A DNA stretch of 64,000 bases from Nocardioides coralli. Lineage in GTDB: Bacteria > Actinomycetota > Actinomycetes > Propionibacteriales > Nocardioidaceae. Below are positions 23,445-33,510 of this stretch, one piece after another. Position numbers and translations under genes: made by a program. Within the stretch, counting starts at the first letter, position 1; every line of letters starts with the position of its first letter. Under the pieces are notes generated by a model. The model did not search any database and had not been told where the DNA came from. It worked only from the letters and a program-made list of their open reading frames with translations. The stretch lies in assembly GCF_019880385.1 (NCBI RefSeq), contig NZ_CP082273.1, positions 2,418,001-2,482,000 on the forward strand. Direction: 5' to 3'.

Positions 23445-26360
23445 GTGACCAGCCGGGACGGCGCGCGGACAGTCGCGACCAGCTCCACCGCCGCGCGCCG
23501 TCTCGGCGTCCTCGCGATCCTGCTCGCCGTCGCCGCGCTGTCCCAGCTCTCCCCTGCGTCGAGCTCGCCGCCCGGCGGTCGACCCGGGTCTCCCGCCGGC
23601 TGTGCCGAGGTGACCACCACCGACGCCGGCGTCTGGACGACCCGGGTCGCGCCACGCTTCCCGTCCGGATCGCGGCTGCTGACGGCGTACGCCGTGGACC
23701 CCGCCGACCGAGGCAGCGCCCTGGTCAGCAACGGCACCGTCGTGCTCCGCACCGAGGACGGCTGCTCGTGGGAGGAGGCGTGGCGGCTTCCGAACGGCTC
23801 GGGTGCCCGGGTGGTCGACCTGGTGTGGCACCCGCGCGCCCCCGGCCACGCCTGGGCGACCGTCGTGGAGGCCCCGGACGCCAGCGCGGCCTACCCACCC
23901 GGCTTCCCCTCGAATCCCTTCGGCCCCTCGTCGGCGACGGACCGCAGCGCCCTGACCGGCTACCTCGTGCGCACGGCCGACGCCGGACAGACCTGGGCGA
24001 GGGGTCCCGAGGTCCTGCAACCCACCGGCCGCTTCGTCCCCTCGCCGTTCGACCCCTCCGTCGGCTTCTGGCCCACCGACACCGCCGTGCAGCGCACCGA
24101 CGACGGCGGCCGCACGTGGGTCCCGCTGCCGCTGCCGGTGACCACCCGCTCCGGCGAGGTCAACCTCCCGGTGGTGCGTGTGCTCGCCCCCGACCCGGTG
24201 ACCCCCGGCCGGCTGCGTGCCACGGCCGGCTACCCGGTCCGGTCGGAGGACGGGGGCGCCACCTGGTCGCGCGACGGCAGCGAGACCGGCTACTGGTCCG
24301 GCCCCTTCCTGGACGGCGGGGAAGCCGGTCGGACCCGGTTGCTGACGACACACGCGGACTACGCCTCCTCCCAGGTCACCCGGATCCGGACGGAGGGCGT
24401 GGGACCACGTGCCACAGACACCGAGATCCGCCCCGGAACCTTCGCGGGTCAGCCGTGGAGCGTCGCCTGGCACCCCTCGGCCGACCAGGCTCTGGTCGCG
24501 ACGTGGGACGCCGGCTCACCCAGCAACCACCCCGACGTCTCGCTCTACCGCGTCGACGTCGGTCGCGACGGGCGCGCCACCGTCGCCGACGTCAACGACC
24601 TCGAGCTGGGACAGGTGGGCGGTGTGAGCGCCGATCGCGGCGGGCTGTTCCACCTCGTCACCGACAGCGCGCTCCTGACCCTGGGTCCGGCCGGGTCCGC
24701 CCCTCCCTACACCGGCGGGGACCCCGAGGGGATCTCGCTCGACCCCTTCCCACCCAGCACACCGGTCCCGCCGGCTCCGGCCGGCATCGCCGCACCCGGG
24801 GCAGTCGACGTGGAGCCCGGCACCCAGACCTCGGTCGACCTCGCGCTCGACCTCCCGCGCCGGCCCGGGGCACTCGACGTCTTCTTCCTGCTCGACACCT
24901 CCAACAGCTTCGAGCCGGACCTGCAGGCGGTCGCCAGCGGCCTGGCGGACGTGGTCAGGACGCTGGCCCGGGCGGGCATCGACGCCCACTACGGCCTCGG
25001 CGAGCTCAGCACCAGCGACAACGGACGGCGCTACCGGCGCTGGGCCGACATCGCCGCTCCCGGGCGGTCCCTGCAACGGGGGTTCGAGCAGCTGCGCACC
25101 GGCGGCGGCGACGAGGCACACCTCATCGCCCTCGGCCAGGTGGCGACCGGGTCCGGCGTCGCCGGGACGACCGGTCCCACTGTCGCTCCCGGGCAGGATC
25201 CCACCTGGCGGCCCGACGCACTCCGCCTGATGGTGACCGTCACCGACGTCCGGTTCTCCGACGAGGGGGACCCCGAGGCCCCGCGCCGGCAGGAGGTGTA
25301 CGCCGGCCTCCGCGCCGACGACGTCCGTGCCGTCGGTCTGGAGATCGTGCGCGAGGTCGGCGACGACCGCACGCCCGGTGGCCCGGCGGCCGTCGAGGCC
25401 GCCGACCGGGCCGGCACCACCGTCCCCACCCCGGCACGCCGCGACCTGGAGGAGCTGGCCGACGCCACGGGGGCCCGTGCACCACGCGGCGGGGTCGACT
25501 GCCGCGGCAACGGCACCACCGAGATCCCGGCCGGCGCGCCCATGGTGTGCACCGCGACGGCCGTCCGGGCGGCCGGGGTCAGCTCCCTCACCGAGGTCCT
25601 GCCACGGCTGCTGCTCGCACAGGAGGAGCCGGCCACGGTCGCCCTCGAGGCGACCGGGGAGGTGAGCTGGTCGTGGGACCAGCCGGTCGGCGGCCGCCTC
25701 GAGGGCGTGGACCTGCGCCGGGACCACGAGCTGCCGCTCACGGCATCGGTCGGCTGCAGCCCGGCCCAGGCCGGCACGGCCATCCCGGTGCGGCTCGTCG
25801 CCAGCGTCGAGCGCGAGCGCGGTGCCCCCGTGCGGGTGGCCACGCGCTCGTTGACCGTCCACTGTGGTGCTCCCGCCGGTACCGCCGACCCCGGTCCGCA
25901 GACCCAGCCCCCGGGCCCGGGGCCGGGCGACGCACCCGAACCTCCCGTGGCCGCGCAACCCGGTCCCCCGCCGGCGGCCGCCGTGGCTCCTCCGGGTCCA
26001 CCGCCGGTCCCGATCGCCGCTCCGGGCGTCGCTCCCGGCACCGCCCCCGGGACCGCTCCCGGCACCGCTCCCGGGGCGGCGCAGGGTCTGGCTCCCGGCT
26101 CGGGCAGCGCCCATCACGCCGCGGGGGCCGGGGTCGGCGCACACACCGGAGACCGTGGTGAGCAGCCCCTGCTCGCCACGCTCGCCCGGCTCGACGGCCC
26201 CGGCGCCGCGTCCGGCGGCACGGTGGGTCCGACCGCCCCGCTGCTGGGCGCCGCCTCCGTCATCGCCGGCGCTGCGGGGCTGGTGGCCCGCCGCCGGTCC
26301 GCCACGGCGCGAGCCACCGGCAGCGCCCGCACCCGCCCCTCACCGAGAAGGAACCGATGA
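23445..26360 (+). CDS. Surface-anchored Asp-box and von Willebrand factor A domain protein
   Basis: A 971-residue exported protein with unknown role. A basic n-region and hydrophobic segment (about 15-38) form the signal. Four Asp-box motifs (RTEDGCSW 102-109, RTADAGQTW near 176, RTDDGGRTW near 217, RSEDGGATW near 266) indicate an N-terminal BNR/sialidase-like propeller. A vWA domain begins near 475 with a MIDAS DTSNS (Asp484, Ser486, Ser488), resembling the integrin beta I-like domain. A Pro/Ala/Gly-rich stretch follows, then a C-terminal membrane helix with a basic tail (LVARRRS). GTG 23445 follows GAGGA. The ftsH-like gene overlaps by 4 bp. Confidence 0.82.
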   Translation: MTSRDGARTVATSSTAARRLGVLAILLAVAALSQLSPASSSPPGGRPGSPAGCAEVTTTDAGVWTTRVAPRFPSGSRLLTAYAVDPADRGSALVSNGTVVLRTEDGCSWEEAWRLPNGSGARVVDLVWHPRAPGHAWATVVEAPDASAAYPPGFPSNPFGPSSATDRSALTGYLVRTADAGQTWARGPEVLQPTGRFVPSPFDPSVGFWPTDTAVQRTDDGGRTWVPLPLPVTTRSGEVNLPVVRVLAPDPVTPGRLRATAGYPVRSEDGGATWSRDGSETGYWSGPFLDGGEAGRTRLLTTHADYASSQVTRIRTEGVGPRATDTEIRPGTFAGQPWSVAWHPSADQALVATWDAGSPSNHPDVSLYRVDVGRDGRATVADVNDLELGQVGGVSADRGGLFHLVTDSALLTLGPAGSAPPYTGGDPEGISLDPFPPSTPVPPAPAGIAAPGAVDVEPGTQTSVDLALDLPRRPGALDVFFLLDTSNSFEPDLQAVASGLADVVRTLARAGIDAHYGLGELSTSDNGRRYRRWADIAAPGRSLQRGFEQLRTGGGDEAHLIALGQVATGSGVAGTTGPTVAPGQDPTWRPDALRLMVTVTDVRFSDEGDPEAPRRQEVYAGLRADDVRAVGLEIVREVGDDRTPGGPAAVEAADRAGTTVPTPARRDLEELADATGARAPRGGVDCRGNGTTEIPAGAPMVCTATAVRAAGVSSLTEVLPRLLLAQEEPATVALEATGEVSWSWDQPVGGRLEGVDLRRDHELPLTASVGCSPAQAGTAIPVRLVASVERERGAPVRVATRSLTVHCGAPAGTADPGPQTQPPGPGPGDAPEPPVAAQPGPPPAAAVAPPGPPPVPIAAPGVAPGTAPGTAPGTAPGAAQGLAPGSGSAHHAAGAGVGAHTGDRGEQPLLATLARLDGPGAASGGTVGPTAPLLGAASVIAGAAGLVARRRSATARATGSARTRPSPRRNR

Positions 26361-28234
26361 TGACCCGACCTGCCCTGGCCCTGCCGTCGCTGATGCCGCT
26401 GCTGCGGCTGCGCATCGGACTCAGGCCGGCCCTGGTGCTGTGCGTGGTCGTGCTGCTCGGCGTCGTCGCCGGCCTGGCGTGGTACCTCGTGCCGAACCCG
26501 CCTGGCACGGAGCGTTCGCTCGACGAGTACGCCTCGCTGGTCGAGCAGGGCCGGGTCACCGAGGTGACCCTGCTGCTCGAGGACTCCCACGTCGTCGGCG
26601 TCACCGAGGACGGCATCCGCTTCCACACCTCCTACCCGGGTCAGGAAGGCTCGACGGGCGCCGTGCTGGAGGGGCTCTCCGACTCCGAGGCTCAGGTCAC
26701 CGTCGATGCCCAACCCGGGAAGCAGACGGCCAGGCTGCTGCTGGTCGGACTGGTCCCGATCCTGCTGCTGGCCGCCCTGTTCGGGCTGCTCTTCGCCGGC
26801 GGGAGCGGCGGCACCAGCGGCGTACGCGGCTTCGGCCGGATCGGCCGCGGCCAGGCCTCGCCCCCTGACTCCGGCTTCGACGACGTGGCGGGCGCAGACG
26901 GGGCGGTGACCGAGCTCCGCGAGGTCGTCGACTACCTACGGGACCCCGGTCGCTACGCCGCCCTCGGCGCGACGGCCCCGCGGGGCGTGCTCCTCGTCGG
27001 CCCGCCGGGGACCGGGAAGACGCTCATCGCCCGCGCGACCGCGGGCGAGGCCGGGGTGCCGTTCTTCTCTGTGGCCGGGGCCGAGTTCGTCGAGTCGCTC
27101 GTCGGCGTCGGCGCGGCCCGCATCCGCGACCTCTTCGAGCAGGTACGCCGGGTCGCGCCGGCCATCGTGTTCATCGACGAGATCGACGCGGCAGGTCGTC
27201 GGCGCGGGTCCGGGGAGGCGACCGGCTCGTCGGAGGAACGCGAGCAGACCCTCAACCAGCTGCTCGTGGAGCTCGACGGCTTCGCCGCCTCCAGCGGGAT
27301 CGTCGTGATGGCCGCGACCAACCGGCCCGACATCCTCGACCCCGCGCTCCTGCGCCCGGGACGCTTCGACCGCCACGTCGTGGTCGAGCTGCCCGACCGC
27401 CAGGGGCGCCTTGCCATCCTCCAGCTGCACGCCGCAGGTCGACCGGTCGCCCCCGACGTCGACCTGGCGGCCCTCGCCGCCCGCACCACCGGCTTCTCCG
27501 GGGCCGACCTCGCGGGCCTGGTCAACGAAGCCGCACTGCTGACGGTGCGCCACGGCCGCACCGAGATCGGCTCGGCCCAGCTGAGCGAGGCCATCGACCG
27601 CCTCGTGGGCGGCTCGCACAGCCGTCGGAGTCGGACCTCGGACGCCGTACGCGGACGGCTGACCGCCCGGGCGGCCGGTCACGCGGTGGTCGCCGCTGCG
27701 CTGGGCCACGAGGTGACCCGGGTGAGCACCGTGGGCGGCGGCCGGCGGCTTCCGGACGCCGAGGACGCCGTCCGCGGGCAGGGCGAGCTGCTCGCCGACC
27801 TGACCGCGACCGTGGCGGGCGTCGCTGCGGAGCGGCGCCTCGTCGGGGATCTCTCGACCGCGGCGGAGACCGACCTCGAGCACGCCACCCAGGCCGCCCA
27901 CGACCTCGTCGCCCGCTACGGGATGGGCGTGACGACCGGGCCGGTGCGGCTCGCTGGCGAGCTCGGGGGCGGCTTCCTCGGGGAGTCCGCCGCCGCGGTC
28001 ACGCTCTCCGACGGGCTCCGCGCGCGGGTCGAGGCCGAGGTCGCCACCCTGGTGGCCGAGGCGGTCGAACGAGCGGACGGCCTGCTCGAGCGCCACGCCG
28101 ACCTGCTCGCCGCGCTGGTCGCACGACTCGAGGAGTCGGAGTCGCTCGAGGGCCCGGACCTCGAGCTGGCGCTGGCGCCGGTGACGGGGACGCGGGTCGA
28201 CGTGCCCGAGGGAGTCACCGCCACTCCGTCGTGA
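26357..28234 (+). CDS. FtsH-like membrane AAA ATPase without the protease active site
   Basis: A 625-residue homologue of FtsH. Two membrane segments (about 25-45 and 127-147) flank an extracytoplasmic domain. The AAA module is intact: Walker A GPPGTGKT (215-222), pore segment AEFVES, Walker B IVFIDEID (270-277) and arginine fingers in RPGRFDR (333-339). The peptidase helix that should read HEAGH is RAAGH (438-442), losing the first zinc histidine and the catalytic glutamate, while the distal Asp region (AETDLEHAT) remains. It should therefore bind and move substrates without FtsH-type proteolysis. It is translationally coupled to the Asp-box/vWA gene. Confidence 0.87.
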   Translation: MMTRPALALPSLMPLLRLRIGLRPALVLCVVVLLGVVAGLAWYLVPNPPGTERSLDEYASLVEQGRVTEVTLLLEDSHVVGVTEDGIRFHTSYPGQEGSTGAVLEGLSDSEAQVTVDAQPGKQTARLLLVGLVPILLLAALFGLLFAGGSGGTSGVRGFGRIGRGQASPPDSGFDDVAGADGAVTELREVVDYLRDPGRYAALGATAPRGVLLVGPPGTGKTLIARATAGEAGVPFFSVAGAEFVESLVGVGAARIRDLFEQVRRVAPAIVFIDEIDAAGRRRGSGEATGSSEEREQTLNQLLVELDGFAASSGIVVMAATNRPDILDPALLRPGRFDRHVVVELPDRQGRLAILQLHAAGRPVAPDVDLAALAARTTGFSGADLAGLVNEAALLTVRHGRTEIGSAQLSEAIDRLVGGSHSRRSRTSDAVRGRLTARAAGHAVVAAALGHEVTRVSTVGGGRRLPDAEDAVRGQGELLADLTATVAGVAAERRLVGDLSTAAETDLEHATQAAHDLVARYGMGVTTGPVRLAGELGGGFLGESAAAVTLSDGLRARVEAEVATLVAEAVERADGLLERHADLLAALVARLEESESLEGPDLELALAPVTGTRVDVPEGVTATPS

Positions 28235-28302
28235 GTGCAGGTCCGAGGGCCTGCGCCGTCACCCGGTGGGGAGTCCGCACCCATCGGGCGGGACATGAAG
28301 AA

Positions 28303-28336
28303 GCGGGCCCTTCCGGCTCCAGCCGGGAGGGCCCGC
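28303..28336. terminator. Strong hairpin terminator between the ftsH-like gene and the tRNAs
   Basis: gcgggccct (28303-28311) pairs with agggcccgc (28328-28336), continued by ccggc/gccgg around a tcca loop. It is followed by tctttgt on the plus strand and TTCTTC on the minus strand, so it can stop both the ftsH-like operon and the tRNA transcript. Confidence 0.85.
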
Positions 28337-28346
28337 TCTTTGTCGG

Positions 28347-28419
28347 TACCCCCGACCGGATTCGAACCGGCGCTACCGCCTTGAGAGGGCGGCGTGCTAG
28401 GCCGCTACACAACGGGGGC
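28347..28419 (-). tRNA. tRNA-Glu (anticodon CTC)
   Basis: A 73-nt cloverleaf on the minus strand with acceptor GCCCCCG paired to CGGGGGT, anticodon loop CTCTCAA flanked by a GCCGCC-type stem, and T-arm GGTTCGAATCC. CCA is not encoded. It lies 103 bp after tRNA-Gln on the same strand. Confidence 0.93.
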
Positions 28420-28522
28420 AAGCACTGCATCTGCTGCTCGTGAGCAGCGGGCGAAACCTTAGCGAAGCAGGCGGTTTCAGACCAAATCCCGGGCTCCTGG
28501 AACCAGGAGGACCGGGACTTTG

Positions 28523-28594
28523 CTGGGATACTAGGACTCGAACCTAGACTAACTGGACCAGAACCAGTCGTGCTGCCAATTACACCATATCCCA
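28523..28594 (-). tRNA. tRNA-Gln (anticodon CTG)
   Basis: A 72-nt cloverleaf with acceptor TGGGATA paired to TATCCCA, anticodon stem ACTGG/CCAGT with loop TTCTGGT, and T-arm loop GTTCGAGTC. The discriminator is G. It is followed by tRNA-Glu; both sit near gltX, which charges tRNA-Glu. Confidence 0.93.
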
Positions 28595-28650
28595 AGGATG
28601 GCGGGCCTTCTGGAGACCTGCGCCGTGGCCCCTGAGGGCCGGGCGAAACC

Positions 28651-29832
28651 TTACACGCGCGCCTGTGGGGCGGCCAAAACGGCCGGGTCCGTCCTCGTCG
28701 TCAGGCCCATCCGGCGGGCCACCCACCAGGCCAGCGCCAGGTAGGACAGCGACTGGGTGAGCGTCGTCGGCAGGCTCCACCAGGTGCCGCCGGTCGGGTT
28801 GAGCGCCGAGCCCATGTCGCCGAAGGCCAGCGCGAACCCGAAGGCGAGCCAGTTGTTGAGCACGTGCATGGCGATGCCGGCCTCGAGGCCGCCGGTGACG
28901 ATGACGAGGACGCCGGCGACGACACCGAACGCGAAGCGGTCGAAGAAGATCGGCGGGTCCTGGGCGCCGTGCGCCAGGGCGAAGATCAGCGACGAGGCAC
29001 CGACCGCCACCCACGGGCTGCGGAACATGCCGCCGAAGGCCTGCAGGAGATAGCCGCGGAAGGCGTACTCCTCCGCCGCCGCCTGGAGGGGCGTCAGCAG
29101 CAGGACGACGAGCATGAAGTCACGGATCCGGGGCGTGAACTCGTTGAGCTCCCCGGACAGCGACGTGTCGGCCTGCTGCGGCAGGAGCGCGGCCACCACC
29201 AGGGTCAGGATCAGCGCCGCGAACGACAGGCCGACGCAGACCAGCAGGTAGCGCCACCGCAGCCGCGGAGCGATCGAGGAGAGCCACCGCGGCCGCAGCC
29301 CGTGGAGGTAGCGGATGATCACCCAGCAGAACGGGATCAGCCCCGCGAGGGCGAGGTTGAGGTAGGCGAGGCTCGCCGGCGTCGGGTTGGTCAGGTCGAC
29401 CAGGCGGGTGACGCTGCTGGCGACCTCCTGCCCGGTGGCGGCGTAGTAGACGACGAACGGCACCAGCATCAGGAACGGCAGGACCAGGACCATCCCGAGG
29501 GCGAGGCACAGGATGCCGACCAGGCTCCGCCACCACGAGCCGCCCCAGCCGCCGCGCAGGAGCAGGTGGTAGGGCAGACCCTCCCGGTGGTCGTCGCCGG
29601 ACGGCGCGAGTCCGGCGGAGGTGGGTGACGTGGGTCGCTGGTCGGGGCCGGGCTGCTGGCCCGGCACCGGCGTCCGCCCTGCAGAGGACGACGTGGAGGA
29701 CGGCGCGGGCCAGGTCGAGGTGTACGGCGGCGGCCCGGCGGCGTACGCCGGCGGCTGCCCGAACGGCTCGGCCGGCGGCGGCCCGTCGGGCCGTCCGGGC
29801 GGGGGCGCGGGCGGGAACGGCGGCTGCGTCAC
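28651..29832 (-). CDS. CPBP-family intramembrane metalloprotease
   Basis: A 393-residue protein. The first 85 or so residues are a cytoplasmic proline-rich, low-complexity segment, followed by about eight hydrophobic helices. The CPBP (Abi/CAAX protease) motifs are [10 protein letters not shown] (EExxxR), FALAHG and MHVLNNW, which provide the Glu and His metal and catalytic residues. Family members process membrane peptides or prenylated proteins; the substrate here is unknown. The GTG start overlaps the gltX stop by 4 bp, so it is cotranscribed with gltX. Confidence 0.9.
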   Translation of the reverse strand: MTQPPFPPAPPPGRPDGPPPAEPFGQPPAYAAGPPPYTSTWPAPSSTSSSAGRTPVPGQQPGPDQRPTSPTSAGLAPSGDDHREGLPYHLLLRGGWGGSWWRSLVGILCLALGMVLVLPFLMLVPFVVYYAATGQEVASSVTRLVDLTNPTPASLAYLNLALAGLIPFCWVIIRYLHGLRPRWLSSIAPRLRWRYLLVCVGLSFAALILTLVVAALLPQQADTSLSGELNEFTPRIRDFMLVVLLLTPLQAAAEEYAFRGYLLQAFGGMFRSPWVAVGASSLIFALAHGAQDPPIFFDRFAFGVVAGVLVIVTGGLEAGIAMHVLNNWLAFGFALAFGDMGSALNPTGGTWWSLPTTLTQSLSYLALAWWVARRMGLTTRTDPAVLAAPQARV

Positions 29833-31283
29833 GCGAGGGCCCCCGACAGGCGGGCGAGGCTGCGGTCACGCCCGAGCAGCTCGAGCGACTCGAAGAGCGG
29901 CGGGGAGATCTTGCGGCCGCTGACGGCGATCCGGACCGGACCGAAGGCGTGGCGCGGCTTGAGCCCGAGGTCGTCGACGAGCGTCTTGCGCAGCGCGTCC
30001 TCGATCTCGGCCGTCGACCAGTGCGCCAGCCCCGCCAAGGCGTCGTGGGCGGCCGTGACCACCTCGCGCCCCGCCTCGTCGATCTCGTCGTGCCGCTCGA
30101 AGGAGGCCTCGTCGACGAAGAGGAAGCCGAGCATGTCGACAGCCTCGGTGAGCTTGTTCATCCGCTCCGCGACCAGCGGCATCGCCAGCTCGAGCAGCTG
30201 GGCGTCGGAGTCGTGGACCGGGTCACCCACGACACCCGCGGCCTTGAGGTGCGGCAGCACCCGGTGGGTGAGCTCGTCGATCGACAGCATCCGCACGTGG
30301 TCGGCGTTGATCGCCTCGGCCTTCTTGAGGTCGAAGCGCGCCGGGTTGGGGTTGACGTCGGCGATGTCGAACGCGTCGACCATCTCCGACAGCGTGAACA
30401 CGTCGCGGTCGGGTGCGATCGCCCAGCCGAGCAGCGCGAGGTAGTTGAGCAGCCCCTCGGGCAGGAAGCCCTGGTCGCGGTAGGCCAGCAGGTGGGCCTC
30501 GGGGTCGCGCTTCGACAGCTTCTTGTTGCCCTCGCCCATCACGTAGGGCAGGTGACCGTAGTCCGGCGTGACCTTGGCGAAGCCGAGGTCCTTCAACGCC
30601 TCGAACAGGGCCAGCTGTCGCGGCGTGCTCGACAGGAGGTCCTCGCCGCGCAGCACGTGGGTGATCTCCATCAGCGCGTCGTCGACGGGGTTGACCAGCG
30701 TGTAGAGCGGGTCGCCGTTGGCACGGCAGAGCGCGAAGTCGGGGACGAACTCGGTCTGGAAGGAGATCTCGCCGCGCACCAGGTCGGTGAAGGTGATCTC
30801 GCCGTCAGGCATCCGGAACCGGACGACGGGGCGTCGGCCCTCGGCCTCGAACGCGGACCGCTGCTGGTCGGACAGCTCGCGGCAGAACCCGTCGTACCCC
30901 TGGATCTTGGAGCCGGCCGCCTTCCGGCGCTCCGTCACCTCCTCGGTGGTGCAGTAGCAGTCGTAGGTCGAGCCGTGCTCCCGCAGCCGCTCGAGCACGT
31001 CGCGGTAGAGCTCCTCGCGCTCGGACTGCCGGTAGGGCCCGAACGGGCCGCTGACCTCGGGGCCCTCGTCCCAGTCGAGGCCGAGCCAGCGCATGACCTC
31101 GACGAGGCTGTCGTAGGACTCGTCGGTGCTGCGTTCCTTGTCGGTGTCCTCGATCCGGAACACGAACGTGCCGCCGTGGTGGCGGGCGAAGGCCCAGTTG
31201 AAGAGGGCGGTGCGGGCGAGGCCGACGTGGGGGCTGCCGGTCGGCGAGGGGGCCATCCGGACGCGGACGGGGGGGTTGCTCAT
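29829..31283 (-). CDS. gltX: Glutamate--tRNA ligase
   Basis: Class I aminoacyl-tRNA synthetase that charges tRNA-Glu (and often tRNA-Gln first, for later amidation). The 484-residue protein has the HIGH-type motif as [19 protein letters not shown], and the KMSKS-type motif as KLSKRD. The ATG start overlaps the FAH-gene stop by 4 bp. It is part of a unit FAH - gltX - CPBP. Confidence 0.96.
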   Translation of the reverse strand: MSNPPVRVRMAPSPTGSPHVGLARTALFNWAFARHHGGTFVFRIEDTDKERSTDESYDSLVEVMRWLGLDWDEGPEVSGPFGPYRQSEREELYRDVLERLREHGSTYDCYCTTEEVTERRKAAGSKIQGYDGFCRELSDQQRSAFEAEGRRPVVRFRMPDGEITFTDLVRGEISFQTEFVPDFALCRANGDPLYTLVNPVDDALMEITHVLRGEDLLSSTPRQLALFEALKDLGFAKVTPDYGHLPYVMGEGNKKLSKRDPEAHLLAYRDQGFLPEGLLNYLALLGWAIAPDRDVFTLSEMVDAFDIADVNPNPARFDLKKAEAINADHVRMLSIDELTHRVLPHLKAAGVVGDPVHDSDAQLLELAMPLVAERMNKLTEAVDMLGFLFVDEASFERHDEIDEAGREVVTAAHDALAGLAHWSTAEIEDALRKTLVDDLGLKPRHAFGPVRIAVSGRKISPPLFESLELLGRDRSLARLSGALA

Positions 31284-32089
31284 GCGCTGGTCACCTTGTT
31301 CGTGAGCGTGCCGAGGCCGGCGATCGAGATCTCCACCTCGTCGCCCACCTCCATCGGACCGACACCCGCCGGGGTGCCGGTGAGGATCACGTCGCCGGGC
31401 AGCAGCGTCATCACGCTGGAGACGTGGGCGACGAGGGTCGGGATGTCGAAGACGAGGTCGCGGGTGTTGCCGTCCTGCTTGAGGTCGCCCTCGAGCCAGG
31501 TGCGCAACGAGACCCCGTCGGCGAAGTGCTGCGGGTCGAGGTCGGTCTCGATCCAGGGACCCAGCGGGCAGAAGGTGTCGAAGCCCTTCGACCGGGTGAA
31601 CTGCACGTCGGAGCGCTGCAGGTCGCGGGCGGTGACGTCGTTGCCGATCGTGTAGCCGTAGATCACGTCGGTCGCCGAGGCGGCGGGCACGTCGCGGCAG
31701 ATCCGGCCGATGACGACGGCCAGCTCACCCTCGAACTGCAGGTCCTCCGTCTGCTTCGGGTAGCGGATCGACTCGCCGGGGCCGATGACGCTGGTGTTGG
31801 GCTTGAGGAACAGCAGCGGCTCGTCAGGCACCTCGTGGTCGAGCTCGGCGGCGTGGGCGGCGTAGTTGCGGCCGATCCCGACGACCTTGCTCCGCGGCAG
31901 CACCGGCGCCAGCAGCCGGACGTCGCCGAGCCGGTGCTCCTCCTGGGTGGCCTTGACGCCGACGTACATCGGGTCACCGGCGAGGGTGACGACGATCGCG
32001 TCGTCGGGCAGCTCGCCGTGCTCGTCGAGCTCGCCGGTGACGACGCCGAACTGCGGGTCCTCCCCCGTCGTGAACCTTGCGATACGCAC
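31280..32089 (-). CDS. Fumarylacetoacetate hydrolase (FAH) family protein
   Basis: A 269-residue member of the FAH fold, which hydrolyses or decarboxylates acylpyruvate-like or hydroxymuconate-type substrates with a divalent metal. The metal-site segments are [23 protein letters not shown] and [12 protein letters not shown], with [13 protein letters not shown] near the end. The GTG at 32089 is chosen because TAGGGT stands 7 nt upstream; that hexamer contains the TAG stop of the upstream decarboxylase gene. The exact substrate cannot be named. The gene order FAH-gltX is common in Actinobacteria. Confidence 0.88.
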   Translation of the reverse strand: MRIARFTTGEDPQFGVVTGELDEHGELPDDAIVVTLAGDPMYVGVKATQEEHRLGDVRLLAPVLPRSKVVGIGRNYAAHAAELDHEVPDEPLLFLKPNTSVIGPGESIRYPKQTEDLQFEGELAVVIGRICRDVPAASATDVIYGYTIGNDVTARDLQRSDVQFTRSKGFDTFCPLGPWIETDLDPQHFADGVSLRTWLEGDLKQDGNTRDLVFDIPTLVAHVSSVMTLLPGDVILTGTPAGVGPMEVGDEVEISIAGLGTLTNKVTSA

Positions 32090-32096
32090 GGGGTCG

Positions 32097-32102
32097 ACCC
32101 TA
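32097..32102 (-). promoter_or_regulatory. Leaderless-type -10 hexamer overlapping a stop codon (FAH gene)
   Basis: TAGGGT on the minus strand is 7 nt from the FAH GTG start. Its first three bases are the TAG stop of the upstream decarboxylase. Confidence 0.5.
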
Positions 32103-33485
32103 CCGAGCGGCCGCACGCGCCTCCGCCACGGCCGTGCGCAGCGCCGCGAGGGTCCGGGCCACGTCCTCCTCGGTGGTCGACCAGTTGCTCACCGACACCC
32201 GGAGCACCGCGCGCCCGTGCCATCGCGAGCCCGTGGTCCAGGCGGTCCCGTCGACCAGCATCCGGCGGACGACGTCCTCGGTCACCGCGTCCTCACCGAA
32301 CGTGGCGCAGACCTGCGTGAAGACCACGTCGTTGAGCACCTCGGCCCCCTCGATGGCCGCGATCCCCTCGGCGAAGGCGCGGGCCCGCGCGGCGAGCCGG
32401 TCGACGAGGTCGGCCACGCCCTGCCGGCCGAGCGCCCGCAGCACCGCCCAGACCGGCGCGGCGCGGTTGCGCCGGCTCAGCTCCGGCACCTTCTCGAACG
32501 GGTCGCCGGCCGCGTCGCGGATGAGGTAGTCGCCGTGCATCGACATCGCCGCCCTGAGGGCAGCGGGGTCGCGCACGACCACGAGGCCGCAGTCGTAGGG
32601 CACGTTGAGCGTCTTGTGGGCGTCGGTCGCCCACGAGTCGGCGGCCTCGTAGCCCGCGATCAGGGGGCGGTACGCCGGGGAGGCGGCCGCGAACAGCCCG
32701 AACGCCCCGTCCACGTGCACCCACGCGCCATGGGCATGCGCCACCTCGATCGCCTCCGTCATCGGGTCGAAGGCACCGCTGTGGATGTTGCCGGCCTGCA
32801 GGACGACCATCGTGGGCCCGCCGTCACCCTCCTCGAGCGCCGCCGAGAGCGCGGCGATGTCGAGGCGGCCCTGGTCGTCGACGGCCACCAGCTCGGGAGC
32901 GCCGAGGCCGAGGTAGCGCAGCACCAGGTCGACGGAGTCGTGACGCTCCTGGCCCACGAGCACCCGGACCCCGGGCGAACCGGCCAGTCCCTGCGTGGCG
33001 ACGTCCCAGCCGGCGCGGTCGAGCACAGCGCCACGCCCTGCCGCGAGGCCGGTGAAGTTGGCCATGGTGCCGCCGGTGACGAAGCCGACCGGGCTGCCGT
33101 GCGGGAGCCCGAGCAGGTCGACCACCCAGGCCTCGGCCACGTCCTCGACCGCCATCGCCGCCGGGGTCACGGTCCGCAGCCCGGCGTTCTGGTCCCAGGC
33201 GCTGGTCAGCCAGTCGGCCGCCAGCGCGGCCGGGTGGGAGCCGCCCATCACGAAGCCGAAGAACCGTCCCGACGGGATCGCCGCGAGGCCGGGCTCCCCT
33301 GCCTCGGCGAGCAGGTCGAGCACGTCGCGGGGGTCGGTCGGCCCCTCCGGGAGCTCCCGGCCGAGCCGCTCGGCGACCTGCGCCGCGTCCTCACGGGGCG
33401 GGACGGGCCGGTCCTGCAGCGAGGAGAGCCAGGTGAGTGCGTGCTGGTGGGCGGCCTCGAGGGCCTTGGCGGCTTCGTCGTGCAC
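32100..33485 (-). CDS. Group II PLP-dependent decarboxylase (aromatic amino acid decarboxylase-like)
   Basis: A 461-residue PLP enzyme of the glutamate/aromatic-amino-acid decarboxylase family. The signatures are FFGFVMGGSHPAALAADWL, GFVTGGTMANFTGLAAGR and the active-site lysine in SWATDAHKTLNVPYDCG. WVHVDGAFGLFA is the PLP-Asp region. Length and motifs are complete, but the substrate (Tyr, Trp, Phe, Glu or another) cannot be read. It is divergent from the gene at 33511 with only 25 bp between starts. Confidence 0.88.
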   Translation of the reverse strand: MHDEAAKALEAAHQHALTWLSSLQDRPVPPREDAAQVAERLGRELPEGPTDPRDVLDLLAEAGEPGLAAIPSGRFFGFVMGGSHPAALAADWLTSAWDQNAGLRTVTPAAMAVEDVAEAWVVDLLGLPHGSPVGFVTGGTMANFTGLAAGRGAVLDRAGWDVATQGLAGSPGVRVLVGQERHDSVDLVLRYLGLGAPELVAVDDQGRLDIAALSAALEEGDGGPTMVVLQAGNIHSGAFDPMTEAIEVAHAHGAWVHVDGAFGLFAAASPAYRPLIAGYEAADSWATDAHKTLNVPYDCGLVVVRDPAALRAAMSMHGDYLIRDAAGDPFEKVPELSRRNRAAPVWAVLRALGRQGVADLVDRLAARARAFAEGIAAIEGAEVLNDVVFTQVCATFGEDAVTEDVVRRMLVDGTAWTTGSRWHGRAVLRVSVSNWSTTEEDVARTLAALRTAVAEARAAAR

Positions 33486-33510
33486 GGCGCCATCCTCGTA
33501 CCCTCGGGGC

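Noticed and set aside
23768..26161. 797-codon frame in the +1 register of the Asp-box/vWA gene
   Set aside because: Arginine-rich shadow. The annotated frame has the signal peptide, Asp-boxes, MIDAS and membrane anchor.
28231..28443. 70-codon plus-strand frame across the terminator and tRNA-Glu
   Set aside because: It reads through a hairpin terminator and an antisense tRNA and has no ribosome site.
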